A DNA stretch of 64,000 nt from an uncultured Luminiphilus sp. (GTDB lineage: Bacteria > Pseudomonadota > Gammaproteobacteria > Pseudomonadales > Halieaceae), in the NCBI GenBank assembly GCA_938091995.1, contig CALKNZ010000006.1:1-64000 (forward strand), read 5' to 3'. Positions 10,452-19,760 of this stretch are shown here, one piece after another (within the stretch, counting starts at the first letter, position 1; the number at the start of each line of letters is the position of its first letter). Made by a program: the position numbers and the translations under genes. The notes under the pieces are model-generated. The model ran no database searches and was not told the DNA's origin. It was given only the letters and a program-made list of their open reading frames with translations.

Positions 10452-11534
10452 TTAGTAAATAAAAGGGATAATGCGGTGCTTAACACGCTTGGTGTACTCC
10501 TGCCAGAGCGGTCCGTATTTAGCGGCACAGCGTCGATCATCATCTCGCTCTCGAGGAAACAACAGTGCGACGTAATAAAGCGGGTACAACCACGGCCAAA
10601 TAGCTCCGGGATAACCGACGGCAAGGGCGATACCACTGGCCATTAACACCTCACCTAAGTAGTTGATGTGGCGACTTAGGCCCCAAAATCCATTGACCAA
10701 TAACGTGCGTTCCCCGTCAGTGACAGTTTCCGGACTGATACCTAAAAAAGGCCTGTCGGGTTGAATTTTGAAATAGAATTTTTGCATGTTCGCGCCGCGA
10801 GCCAGAGACCATCCGGTAAAAAAGAGCGCAACACAGAGATAGGGCCACCAAACCGGGGATGCAGGATTAGGCAGGTCAACAGTTGACCACAGCGCTATCG
10901 TATAAAAGAAAGGATAAAACGTAAGGCAGCCCCACCCCAACTTGAAACCCACCCGCTCGGCAAAAATGTCATAGGTGTAGAGGTGTACCTTTTCGAAGGT
11001 GAGGTAATCCAAAATAAAATAGATGAGGAGTGCAGCACTCACAAATATGCCGGTGGAGGCACCGCTGCCATAGGTTAAATAGTGGTGGGCTGAGAAGCTC
11101 AAAACATTGAGTGCCAACATAACCGCACCAATGAGGTATAGCCACATCTTGGCGTCGATGTGACCGTTCTTGAATTGTGGGTTTTCGGGACGGCCCAAAA
11201 AGAAATCTACCGGGAAGCTTCTACCCGTGGACGGATAGGGTAGAACCGACGCCAGGGAATATGCCAAGCCAATAACACAGGCCCCCGCCAGGCTGAGCCA
11301 GCGTACCTCGTACAGCCAACCCCATGGGACCCACCCCAAGTAGCCCAAGGTGTACCAAAGACCGATTGATGCCAGCAGTACCAACCGACCGTTTAATCGA
11401 TAACACAATTTCTGACCCGTTTTAGGGTTGTCGACATACCCCACCACCCATCGCCCGGGGAGAAAAAAGTGCAACAGCGTAATACCAAGGTAAATAATAA
11501 AAGGGGTTAAAAAACCCGTAACTTCAACCATCAC
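10452..11534 (-). CDS. ERG4/ERG24 (sterol reductase)-like or DUF1295-type membrane protein
   Basis: Multi-TM; C-terminal GLSRHINYLGEVLMASG ... RERDDDRRCAAKYGPLWQEYTKRVKHRIIPFIY, as in sterol C14/isoprenylcysteine methyltransferase clan. Confidence 0.7.
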   Translation of the reverse strand: MMVEVTGFLTPFIIYLGITLLHFFLPGRWVVGYVDNPKTGQKLCYRLNGRLVLLASIGLWYTLGYLGWVPWGWLYEVRWLSLAGACVIGLAYSLASVLPYPSTGRSFPVDFFLGRPENPQFKNGHIDAKMWLYLIGAVMLALNVLSFSAHHYLTYGSGASTGIFVSAALLIYFILDYLTFEKVHLYTYDIFAERVGFKLGWGCLTFYPFFYTIALWSTVDLPNPASPVWWPYLCVALFFTGWSLARGANMQKFYFKIQPDRPFLGISPETVTDGERTLLVNGFWGLSRHINYLGEVLMASGIALAVGYPGAIWPWLYPLYYVALLFPRERDDDRRCAAKYGPLWQEYTKRVKHRIIPFIY

Positions 11535-12313
11535 TGGAGCTCCTTGGTATTTTTAGACATTAACCGAATCGCTGTGGCCTTCGGTAACAGGCGTCGCATT
11601 ATAAATCCAACCGCTTTATTGAGCCGCCCGGGTATCACCACAGGAGCAGCTCCCAACGCCGCCAAAGTCTCTTCAGCCACTGTGTGGGCATCGAGAATTC
11701 CAGGCGCCTCCCCACCCTTTTGGGCATTCTGATACCCCGGAGTGCGGATCGCCCCGGCGCAGGAGGCAATCACATCAATTCCCTGATCTCCCATTTCCTG
11801 CCAAAGACCCTCAGCGAGCACCGTGTTGAAAGCTTTTGTCGCAGCATAGGTCGCTATGTTGGCACTGCCCTGTCCCCCGGATAAAGACGACATCAGAACC
11901 ACCCCGCCCCGGCCACGTCCAATAAGATGCGGGAGCAACGCTCGAGTAAGCGCCAAAGGTGCGGCTGTATTCACGGCTAGAATTTGCTGTAGCTGTGCTA
12001 ATGGCACGTCTTGAAATCGTCCTACAGCAGAATAGGCGGCATTACATACCAGCAGACCCACGTCGTGATGCAAGGATTTAATAAAAGTTTCGCCACTGCC
12101 CGATGCGGCAAGATCCAATGGCTGCGCTTCAACTGAGACTGCATAGCGATGTCGCAGCTCTTCCGCGAAAGCCATCAGCTGAGGTTCGCGCCGAGCAAGC
12201 AGAATAAGATTCAATCCCCTAGCGGCTAGAGATTCTGCAAATGCCGCACCCAGTCCCTCTGAGGCTCCTGCCACCAGCGCCCAAGGGCCATAAGCTGTCT
12301 GAAAGTCTTTCAC
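11531..12313 (-). CDS. SDR family oxidoreductase
   Basis: VAGASEGLGAAFAESLA, LVCNAAYS, YAATKAF; overlaps next gene by 4 bp. Confidence 0.88.
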   Translation of the reverse strand: MKDFQTAYGPWALVAGASEGLGAAFAESLAARGLNLILLARREPQLMAFAEELRHRYAVSVEAQPLDLAASGSGETFIKSLHHDVGLLVCNAAYSAVGRFQDVPLAQLQQILAVNTAAPLALTRALLPHLIGRGRGGVVLMSSLSGGQGSANIATYAATKAFNTVLAEGLWQEMGDQGIDVIASCAGAIRTPGYQNAQKGGEAPGILDAHTVAEETLAALGAAPVVIPGRLNKAVGFIMRRLLPKATAIRLMSKNTKELQ

Positions 12314-12583
12314 AGTACGTCACCCGCTCCCAAGCATTGGCGATTTCTCGATATTAGCCTGTCGGAAGCCGCCTTGGATTTTAGTATAGACTTCAAAGTC
12401 AAAAGGTAACTACCCCAAACCGGACGACAACAATAGGGTCCATTGGGAAACACTTCATAGGACTTTAGGGCTGCGCGCTCTGCTATCTAACGGTTGCCAT
12501 AGGTTTACAGGCTGGCATTAAATCCAACTCACTCAGTCAGTGAAGTCACAGATATGGCTCACAGAGACATTAATATGGGTAAA

Positions 12584-13639
12584 AAAATCATGCAAAAGCC
12601 AAGTGCAATTTTCTGTTTTTTACTGCTCATCACAGCGACTTTTTTTGCGAGCGCTGAGCCGTTTTCTGTGGGTCGCGTCAAAGCCTCTGAGGGAACATTA
12701 GTTTCAGGGTTTTTAGACGTCCCGGCGGGTACTGACGCCGGCAGTAAGATACCTATCACCGTTATTCATGGGGCCACTCACGGTCCAGTGCTTGCCCTGC
12801 TCGCAGGCATACACGGCTACGAGTACCCTCCGATTACAGCGCTCCAGTCGATGAGAACAGAAATCGATCCTGCGTTACTGCGCGGAACGGTCATTCTGGT
12901 GCATGTGGCAAACCTGCCTTCGTTTTTAGGTCGGACCATCTATTACAGCCCCGTAGATGGAAAAAACCTCAATCGTATGTTCCCTGGGGATCCAGAGGGG
13001 ACGCTGAGTCAACGCATCGCGCACCAAATCACCACCGAGGTCATCGATCAGGCCGACTATCTCATTGATCTGCACGCTGGTGACGGTAATGAAGCGTTAC
13101 GACCGTATGTTTATATGCCAGTGACTGGTGATGCTGGGTTTGACCAGAAAATTAAAGGCTTGGCTGTTGCATTTGGGCTCGATCAAATCGCGATCGACAC
13201 AGGCCCACAGCATGCCTCGGGCCCATCGCTGTTTGCCGATCAAACGGCGCTGGTAAGAGGGATACCTGCTATCACGACGGAAACTGGGAAGTCTGGCTCC
13301 AACGATCCTCATTGGTCTGAGCTAGCAAAGTCAGGCGTTTGGAACGTGCTGCGCCACTTGCGCATGGTATCCGGTGTCGAAGTCCCAAATCTGGATATCA
13401 CGTGGCTCACCGACTATCAGGTGGTTAAGAGCCCAGCTTCCGGCATTTTTCAGCCCGCAACTAAAGAAGGCTCTATGGTCACAAAGGGCGCTCTTTTAGG
13501 TGTCTTAGTCGATTTCTTTGGCAACGAAATCACCCAGGTGCGCGCACCGTTTTCTGGCGTGATCAACTACGTTATTAGCACACCGCCGGTTAACAAAGAC
13601 GAACCTGTCGCCATGATGAGTAAAATTCAAGAGCAGTGA
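12584..13639 (+). CDS. Secreted succinylglutamate desuccinylase/aspartoacylase (AstE/AspA) family protein
   Basis: Signal peptide MQKPSAIFCFLLLITATFFASA; Zn-site GIHGYEY, DLHAGDG; C-terminal barrel-sandwich-like domain. Confidence 0.8.
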   Translation, partial: KIMQKPSAIFCFLLLITATFFASAEPFSVGRVKASEGTLVSGFLDVPAGTDAGSKIPITVIHGATHGPVLALLAGIHGYEYPPITALQSMRTEIDPALLRGTVILVHVANLPSFLGRTIYYSPVDGKNLNRMFPGDPEGTLSQRIAHQITTEVIDQADYLIDLHAGDGNEALRPYVYMPVTGDAGFDQKIKGLAVAFGLDQIAIDTGPQHASGPSLFADQTALVRGIPAITTETGKSGSNDPHWSELAKSGVWNVLRHLRMVSGVEVPNLDITWLTDYQVVKSPASGIFQPATKEGSMVTKGALLGVLVDFFGNEITQVRAPFSGVINYVISTPPVNKDEPVAMMSKIQEQ

Positions 13640-13955
13640 CCTGATCCAATAAGCCAAATTAGTGCTGTGCTGCTAAGCCTTTACCCACTTCGGCAGGTCA
13701 ACCTGGTGATTCAGAGTGGGCTAGAAGAGCCCTAAATAGTAACTTTTTAAGTGATAAAAAAATCGCTGCTTATGCCATCTTTCACTGGCCATTTGAACAG
13801 TCGGCGACATCCCCCTTGTTGGGGTGCTCAAGAGGCTATATTTTTTCTTTTTAACAAGTCGTTTTTGGTACTCTCTATGTCGGTCTGGATCAAGTCTCCT
13901 AAGACCATTGGGGCCACATTAGCCCCGTTCATCGTTCGTTTAAGGAGTGCGGTGC

Positions 13956-14198
13956 GTGACCAGTCAGACTGCCAAAAAAGAGCCGGTTCAAAGGCGCCTT
14001 AAGCAAGCTAACTGGCCCACGTCACTAACAGCTAAACCCGGTTGCTCACAGGCAAGCGCGGTCACTGTTAGGCAGCTCTCATCCTGGCCACAATGGGGTA
14101 TCTGCTGCGCGAGAGGCCGACACACCCCCGCGGCTGACGAAAGGCACCTAACCGGTGTCGAAGCGGTAAAAGCAGGGTCAGAGGAGGATCATTGTTAA
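13956..14198 (+). CDS. Possible small basic leader ORF (~80 aa, GTG start) immediately upstream of the mttB-like gene
   Basis: AAGGAG about 8 nt upstream of GTG 13956; stop TAA ends 2 nt before ATG 14200; no recognised family. Confidence 0.3.
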   Translation: MTSQTAKKEPVQRRLKQANWPTSLTAKPGCSQASAVTVRQLSSWPQWGICCARGRHTPAADERHLTGVEAVKAGSEEDHC

Positions 14199-14199
14199 A

Positions 14200-15738
14200 A
14201 TGAGTGAACGAGGAGCCAGACGAAAAGGCGGTGGACGCGCTGGACGACGCGAGGCGCGCAGTACGGTCGCGGCAACAGCCCCATTTATCGAGCGCAAGAT
14301 TCCCTATTTTGAAATGCTGTCGACGGAGGCACTTGAGCTCATTGAGAACAATGCCGATCGACTGCTGGCTGAAATTGGCATTGATTTTCTAGACGATCCT
14401 GAAGTTCTCGAGCTCTTCAAAAATGCGGGTGCTGAGGTCAATGGAACCCGCGTGCGCTTTGCGCCAGGACTGTGTCGCTCGATCATTCAGGCTAACGCGC
14501 CCGCCAGCTACACCCAGCACGCTCGTAACCCCGCACGCAGTGTCACCATTGGCGGCAAAAACACCGTCTTGGTTCCCGCTTATGGCCCTCCCTTTGTTCA
14601 TGACTTAGACAAAGGGCGTCGATATGCAACCATTGAAGACTTTCGCAACTTTGTGAAGTTAGCCTACATGGCGCCCGGATTGCATCACTCAGGCGGTACG
14701 GTTTGTGAACCGGTTGATTTACCGGTCAATAAGCGTCACTACGATATGGTTTACAGCCATTTCAAATACAGCGATAAACCCCTAATGGGCTCGGTGACGC
14801 TAGACAAACGCGCTCAAGACTCGGTAGACATGGCAAAGCTAGTCTTTGGCGATGAATTTGTCGATCAAAACTGTGTGCTGACCAGCCTGATCAACGTCAA
14901 CTCCCCCATGGTGTTTGACGGCACTATGCTGGGGTCATTGAAAGTTTACGCGCGCAATAATCAGGCCACGGTTATCTCACCCTTTATTTTGGCAGGCGCC
15001 ATGTCACCGGTGACAGTAACAGGAACCGTGACGCAGATTTTAGCCGAAGCTCTAGCGGGTATCACCCTGACTCAGCTGATTAGGCCTGGGGCACCCGTAG
15101 TTTTTGGAACCTTTGCCGCTGCAGTCTCCATGGCAACAGGTGCACCGACCTTTGGCACCCCTGAGCCCAGCATGGTTATTTATGCCGCAGCAGCACTGGC
15201 AAGGCGGCTGGGTGTACCCTTCCGCAGCGGCGGCGGACTGTGCGCTTCTAAACTGCCCGACGCTCAGGCCGCCTATGAATCTGCTAATACTCTGCAGACC
15301 GCAGCCCTAGCAGGCGTGAACTTTATGCTGCACACCGCGGGCTGGCTCGAGGGCGGTCTGGCAATGGGCTACGAAAAATTCATTATGGATTGCGATCAAG
15401 CCAGTATGATTGGCGTGCTTCTCAACGGTGTTGACCTCTCCGAGGATGCTCAGGCAATGAGTGCCTTTGAAGAAGGTGGTCCCGGCAAACACTTTCTGGG
15501 TTCAGCCCACACCCTCAAGCATTTCGAAACGGCTTTTTATCGTTCAACCGTTGCCGACAGTAATAGCTACGAACAATGGTCTGCCGAGGGTAGTCTAGAC
15601 ACCGCCCAGCGCGCCAATGTCATTTGGAAAAAAATGCTAGCCGACTACGAACCACCCGCGCTAGATCCCGCTATTGATGAAGCTTTACTGGACTACATGC
15701 GCCAGAAAAAGGCCTCTTTTGACGACCGTGACTACTGA
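14200..15738 (+). CDS. MttB-superfamily (trimethylamine methyltransferase family) protein, non-pyrrolysine; likely corrinoid-dependent quaternary amine/onium methyltransferase
   Basis: 512 aa; LLAEIGIDFLDDPEVLELFKNAGAEV, GPPFVHDLDKGRRYATIEDFRNFVKL, AQAAYESANTLQTAALAGVNF; single uninterrupted ORF ending TGA; RBS GAGGAGG. Confidence 0.9.
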   Translation: MSERGARRKGGGRAGRREARSTVAATAPFIERKIPYFEMLSTEALELIENNADRLLAEIGIDFLDDPEVLELFKNAGAEVNGTRVRFAPGLCRSIIQANAPASYTQHARNPARSVTIGGKNTVLVPAYGPPFVHDLDKGRRYATIEDFRNFVKLAYMAPGLHHSGGTVCEPVDLPVNKRHYDMVYSHFKYSDKPLMGSVTLDKRAQDSVDMAKLVFGDEFVDQNCVLTSLINVNSPMVFDGTMLGSLKVYARNNQATVISPFILAGAMSPVTVTGTVTQILAEALAGITLTQLIRPGAPVVFGTFAAAVSMATGAPTFGTPEPSMVIYAAAALARRLGVPFRSGGGLCASKLPDAQAAYESANTLQTAALAGVNFMLHTAGWLEGGLAMGYEKFIMDCDQASMIGVLLNGVDLSEDAQAMSAFEEGGPGKHFLGSAHTLKHFETAFYRSTVADSNSYEQWSAEGSLDTAQRANVIWKKMLADYEPPALDPAIDEALLDYMRQKKASFDDRDY

Positions 15739-15764
15739 CCACTACCTAAGAAGGACTTTCCGAC

Positions 15765-16463
15765 ATGTCTGATGAAGAAGACATTATCCTCGCTGAACTT
15801 TCTGATGAAGATCTTATTCCTCAGATACACGACGACCTTTATGACGGGCTAACCGAAGAAATCGAGGCCGCGACCCATATTCTTCTTGACCGAGGTTGGT
15901 CTGCGGAAGACGTGTTGAGCAAAGCCTTGGTTGACGGCATGACGATAGTCGGCATCGACTTCCGCGACGGTATTTTGTTCGTCCCCGAAGTTTTGCTGGC
16001 GGCCAATGCAATGAAAGGTGGTATGGCTATATTACGGCCTTTACTCGCTGAGACGGGCGCTAAGCCAATCGGCACTATGGTCATTGGTACTGTAAAAGGC
16101 GATATCCACGACATTGGTAAGAACTTGGTCGCCATGATGCTGGAAGGCGCGGGCTTTGACGTGCACGATATTGGCATCAACAACTCGGTCGAGGACTACC
16201 TTGCCGCCCTTGAGGAGCACAAGCCGGATATCCTCGGTATGTCAGCACTTCTGACGACCACCATGCCCTACATGAAGGTCGTTATCGACGCCCTCAAAGA
16301 TCAGGGTCTTAGAGATAAATACATTGTTCTTGTTGGCGGTGCCCCGCTGAACGAAGAATTTGGTGAGGCAGTCGGCGCCGACGCCTACTGCCGAGATGCC
16401 GCCGAGGCAGCCACCACGGCGGTCAGCCTTGTGCAAGCTCGATCTAGCGCCCAGGTTCCCTGA
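15765..16463 (+). CDS. Corrinoid (B12-binding) protein, MtbC/MttC-like
   Basis: DxHxxG motif GDIHDIGKNLVAMMLEGAGFDVHDIG (Asp codon at 16101); N-terminal helical cap, GMSALLTTTM, VGGAPL. Confidence 0.93.
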   Translation: MSDEEDIILAELSDEDLIPQIHDDLYDGLTEEIEAATHILLDRGWSAEDVLSKALVDGMTIVGIDFRDGILFVPEVLLAANAMKGGMAILRPLLAETGAKPIGTMVIGTVKGDIHDIGKNLVAMMLEGAGFDVHDIGINNSVEDYLAALEEHKPDILGMSALLTTTMPYMKVVIDALKDQGLRDKYIVLVGGAPLNEEFGEAVGADAYCRDAAEAATTAVSLVQARSSAQVP

Positions 16464-17104
16464 TGAGTCATCTTGAGCCCTCATCGCTCCTTGTGATTGC
16501 CTGTGGAGCACTCGCAAGAGAGATTGAGTGGCTCAAGCGCAGCAATGCTTGGCACAATATGTCGGTGAAGTGCCTAGACGCTGAGTTACACAACCGTCCC
16601 GAGAAAATTCCCGCACGCCTCGAGGCACTGATTGCTGAAAATCATCAGCATTTTGACAGAGTTTTTGTCGCCTATGGCGACTGTGGCACTAGCGGTGGCA
16701 TCGACAAGGTATTAGAGCGCTGGGGCATAGAACGGCTTCCCGGAGACCACTGCTACTCCTTCTATGCCACCGAGGCCCGCTTTAACGCGCTGTTCGAGGA
16801 AGAGCCCGGCACTTTTTATCTCACCGATTTTCTGGCGCGGCATTTCGACCGTCTTGTTGTTCGAGGCTTAAAACTCGATCGACACCCGCAACTACTGCAG
16901 GAGTTTTTTGGTCACTACCAACGCGTTGTTTACCTCGCACAGCAGGACGACGAACAGCTACAACTTGCCGCACGCCGAGCAGCCGACTATCTAGGGCTTC
17001 GCTTTGAAACTCTGAAAACGGGCATGGGTGAGCTAGGGCAACACCTTGAAAAACAGGTTTTAAACTTCCAACGTGGTAACGGAGTTCATCATGCAGCGCA
17101 TTGA
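16463..17104 (+). CDS. DUF1638-like protein
   Basis: LLVIACGALAREI, VAYGDCGTSGGIDKVL, GDHCYSFY; start overlaps upstream TGA (TGATG); position in corrinoid operon. Confidence 0.75.
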   Translation: MSHLEPSSLLVIACGALAREIEWLKRSNAWHNMSVKCLDAELHNRPEKIPARLEALIAENHQHFDRVFVAYGDCGTSGGIDKVLERWGIERLPGDHCYSFYATEARFNALFEEEPGTFYLTDFLARHFDRLVVRGLKLDRHPQLLQEFFGHYQRVVYLAQQDDEQLQLAARRAADYLGLRFETLKTGMGELGQHLEKQVLNFQRGNGVHHAAH

Positions 17105-17399
17105 TGTTTATTGGCGAGATATTCCGGCGCAAGTTTTAATCAAGCGAGGTCGTGACCGGGGTAAGTATCTGCTGAGCCATCGATTTCAAGCTGCCATCGA
17201 TCGTGCCGCTATGAAAGCTGGCAAGGGTGGCAGTGATGCCTACCTTGAGGAATGGCGGCGGGTAACGACGTCAATAGAAGCTGAGGGCACTGTACAAAGT
17301 ATCGCCCAAGGGTTCGGCGAACAAATTGAAGCGCAATTTTCTGATGATGACATAGCTCGCCTTGTAGCCCAGAAGGGCTTTGACGAGGTGCCCAAGTGA
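17091..17399 (+). CDS. Small 'virulence factor'-domain-like protein of the corrinoid operon
   Basis: MQRIDVYWRDIPAQVLIKRGRDRGKYLLSHRFQAAIDRAAM; overlaps both neighbours. Confidence 0.65.
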   Translation: MQRIDVYWRDIPAQVLIKRGRDRGKYLLSHRFQAAIDRAAMKAGKGGSDAYLEEWRRVTTSIEAEGTVQSIAQGFGEQIEAQFSDDDIARLVAQKGFDEVPK

Positions 17400-17854
17400 A
17401 AGCGGCGAGAGACTGGTCTGTTCGACACGCCAAGGGGCTGCACCGCTTCTATGTAGCCTTAGAGTGGACGTTGCAACTGCTCGACCCCCTACTTCATAGA
17501 ATTGGCTATCAACGTCTCGATAAGTCCTTTGCGCGTATAGAAGGCCTCGTCAAAGGATTTTTATTTGACTCACAGTCCTGCGGTCAGTGCACCTTGGGTT
17601 CAACGGGTATGGCCTGCCCTATGAACTGTCCCAAGACCCTGCGTAACGGGCCCTGTGGGGGTGTCAGACAAAATGGCGGCTGTGAGATCAAACCAGAGAT
17701 GACCTGCGTGTGGGTAAAAGCTTGGGAAGGCAGTCAGCAAATGGGCGAGGCAGAAACCGGGCTGCAGGTGATACAGCTGCCCGTCGACACCCGCCTCAAA
17801 GGGCATAGCAGTTGGCTGGAGGCTCTCAAAGCACGACGGGAGAAATCTGCATGA
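17396..17854 (+). CDS. Methylenetetrahydrofolate reductase C-terminal (MetV-like) Cys-rich protein
   Basis: Cys-rich CGQCTLGSTGMACPMNCPKTLRNGPCGGVRQNGGCEIKPEMTC; GTGA start/stop overlap with upstream gene. Confidence 0.8.
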   Translation: MKAARDWSVRHAKGLHRFYVALEWTLQLLDPLLHRIGYQRLDKSFARIEGLVKGFLFDSQSCGQCTLGSTGMACPMNCPKTLRNGPCGGVRQNGGCEIKPEMTCVWVKAWEGSQQMGEAETGLQVIQLPVDTRLKGHSSWLEALKARREKSA

Positions 17855-18840
17855 GCTTTGCTGACGAGCCTAGCGCTGGGGAAAACCTTCCTATTCTCCC
17901 GGGTCACTTTTCTCCAGGTCGCTTTGAGCGAGTGCTTAGGGCCGGTCAGTTTGCCGTCACCGCTGAAATAGCCCCCCCGGATTCAGCCGATCCTAATGAT
18001 GTTTACGAGAGAGTCAAAGATTTCAACGGCTATGTCGACGCTATCAATGCCACCGATGGTTCTGGAGCCAATTGCCATATGTCGAGTATGGGCATTTGCG
18101 CTCTACTCACTCGTCTGGGTTATTCCATGATTTTGCAGATGTCTTGCCGAGATAGAAACCGAATTTCAATGCAGGGAGATATACTCGGAGCAGCGGCTAT
18201 GGGTGTGGCCAACATTCTCTGCCTTAGCGGTGATGGCGTGCAGTCAGGTGATCATCCCGAGGCCAAGCCTGTTTTTGACCTAGATAGCATTTCAGCATTG
18301 TCTATGGTGCGTCATATGCGCGATAACAGCGCCTTTCTCAGTGGCCGATCTCTATCATCACCGCCCCGCCTTTTTATGGGTGGCGCAGCGAACCCCTTTG
18401 CGCCACCCGTCGATTTTCGCCCTCAGCGTCTCGCCAAAAAAGTCGCTGCCGGAGCCCAATTTGTCCAGACCCAGTACTGCTTCGATATCGAACGCCTCAA
18501 ATTGTTCATGGCTAAAACCCGCGACCTGGGCTTGCACGACAAGGTTTTCATTCTCCCTGGCGTGGGGCCTCTGGCCTCTGCTAAGTCAGCTGAGTGGATT
18601 CGAAACAATGTTGCTGGGGTACACATTCCAGATTCAGTGATCAAACGTCTAGCGGGCGCCCAAGATCAAAAACAGGAAGGTGTCGATCTGTGTATCGACC
18701 TCATGCAACAAATTCAAGAAATTGAGGGGGTCAGCGGTATACATCTGATGGCCTATCGTCAGGAACACCGCATTGGTGAAATCGTTACCAAATCTAAAGT
18801 ATTGGGCACTCGCGTGCCTTGGAGCCCAGCAGGCTCGTAA
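17851..18840 (+). CDS. MetF-like methylenetetrahydrofolate reductase
   Basis: AVTAEIAPPDSADPNDVYERV, AINATDGSGA, CRDRNRISMQGDILGAA, NILCLSGDG; ATGA overlap with MetV-like gene. Confidence 0.85.
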   Translation: MSFADEPSAGENLPILPGHFSPGRFERVLRAGQFAVTAEIAPPDSADPNDVYERVKDFNGYVDAINATDGSGANCHMSSMGICALLTRLGYSMILQMSCRDRNRISMQGDILGAAAMGVANILCLSGDGVQSGDHPEAKPVFDLDSISALSMVRHMRDNSAFLSGRSLSSPPRLFMGGAANPFAPPVDFRPQRLAKKVAAGAQFVQTQYCFDIERLKLFMAKTRDLGLHDKVFILPGVGPLASAKSAEWIRNNVAGVHIPDSVIKRLAGAQDQKQEGVDLCIDLMQQIQEIEGVSGIHLMAYRQEHRIGEIVTKSKVLGTRVPWSPAGS

Positions 18841-18852
18841 TAGGAGCAGTAC

Positions 18853-19758
18853 ATGACCACAACAACCCTCAGCTCAGCCAGCAAAGAAGTACACATTGGC
18901 TTTGATAAGCCCTTCGTGATTATTGGTGAGCGTATCAACCCCACCGGCCGCAAAATTCTTGCCGAGGAAATGAAGGCGGGGGACTACAGCCGCGTTGAAT
19001 CTGATGCACTCGCCCAAGTCGCTGCAGGGGCGCAAATGCTCGACGTCAACGCGGGGATTCCACTGGCCGATGAGCCGGCGATTCTTGCCGAAGCCATTCG
19101 TCGCGTGCAGGCTATCACCGATGTTCCCTTGAGCATTGATTCGTCTATTGTTGAGGCCCTTGAGGCAGGATTAGCAGTTTATCAGGGCAAAGCTCTCGTC
19201 AATTCAGTCACCGGTGAAGACGAGGTACTGGAACGTGTTCTGCCGCTGGTCGCCCGCTATAATGCAGCGGTAGTCGCCATCTCTAATGACGAAACAGGAA
19301 TTTCTGAAGACCCTAATGAACGCTTCGCTGTTGCCAAAAAAATCGTTGAACGCGCGGCTGACTACGGCATTCATCACAGCAACATTGTGGTTGATCCTCT
19401 TGTCATGCCCATTGGGGCGATCAATACCGCAGGGGTTCAGGTAATGCACCTCGTTCGAAGGCTTAGAGAAGAACTCGAGGTCAACACGACCTGCGGCGCC
19501 TCCAATGTCAGTTTCGGACTGCCCAACCGCAACGGTATCAATGCCGCATTTCTCACTATGGCAATGGGTGCGGGAATGACCTCGGCAATTACCAGCCCAC
19601 TGCACGCTGAAGTCATGCAAGCAGTGCGGGGCGGCGACGTTATGATGGGTCATGACCCCAACTGTACTAACTGGATTAAAGCCTACAGAGAGCCAGCGGC
19701 TGAAGGCACTGGACGCGGCGGTCGCGGCGGCCGCAGCGGCCGGCGCAGGAGTGCTTAA
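18853..19758 (+). CDS. Pterin-binding (methyltetrahydrofolate) methyltransferase, AcsE/MtrH/dihydropteroate synthase-like
   Basis: IIGERINPTGRKIL, GAQMLDVNAGI, PLSIDSSIVEALEAGL, NSVTGED, GASNVSFGLPNRNGIN; RG-rich C-terminus. Confidence 0.9.
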   Translation: MTTTTLSSASKEVHIGFDKPFVIIGERINPTGRKILAEEMKAGDYSRVESDALAQVAAGAQMLDVNAGIPLADEPAILAEAIRRVQAITDVPLSIDSSIVEALEAGLAVYQGKALVNSVTGEDEVLERVLPLVARYNAAVVAISNDETGISEDPNERFAVAKKIVERAADYGIHHSNIVVDPLVMPIGAINTAGVQVMHLVRRLREELEVNTTCGASNVSFGLPNRNGINAAFLTMAMGAGMTSAITSPLHAEVMQAVRGGDVMMGHDPNCTNWIKAYREPAAEGTGRGGRGGRSGRRRSA

Positions 19759-19760
19759 CT

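Noticed and set aside
13640-14199. Cobalamin riboswitch upstream of the corrinoid operon
   Set aside because: Looked for a B12 box/GCCACTG and AGYCMGgAgaCCkGCC-type motif; nothing convincing by eye. Needs an Rfam cmscan before claiming.
14200-15738. Possible pyrrolysine-containing MttB
   Set aside because: The 512-codon ORF is continuous, ends in TGA and has no in-frame TAG; no pyl genes in the window. Treated as the non-Pyl subgroup.
16821-17132. 103-aa minus-strand ORF
   Set aside because: Lies antisense across the DUF1638-like/virulence-like overlap; sense genes have better start/stop coupling and family motifs.
19204-19653. 149-aa minus-strand ORF
   Set aside because: Antisense to the pterin methyltransferase; Cys/His-rich random composition typical of shadow ORFs.
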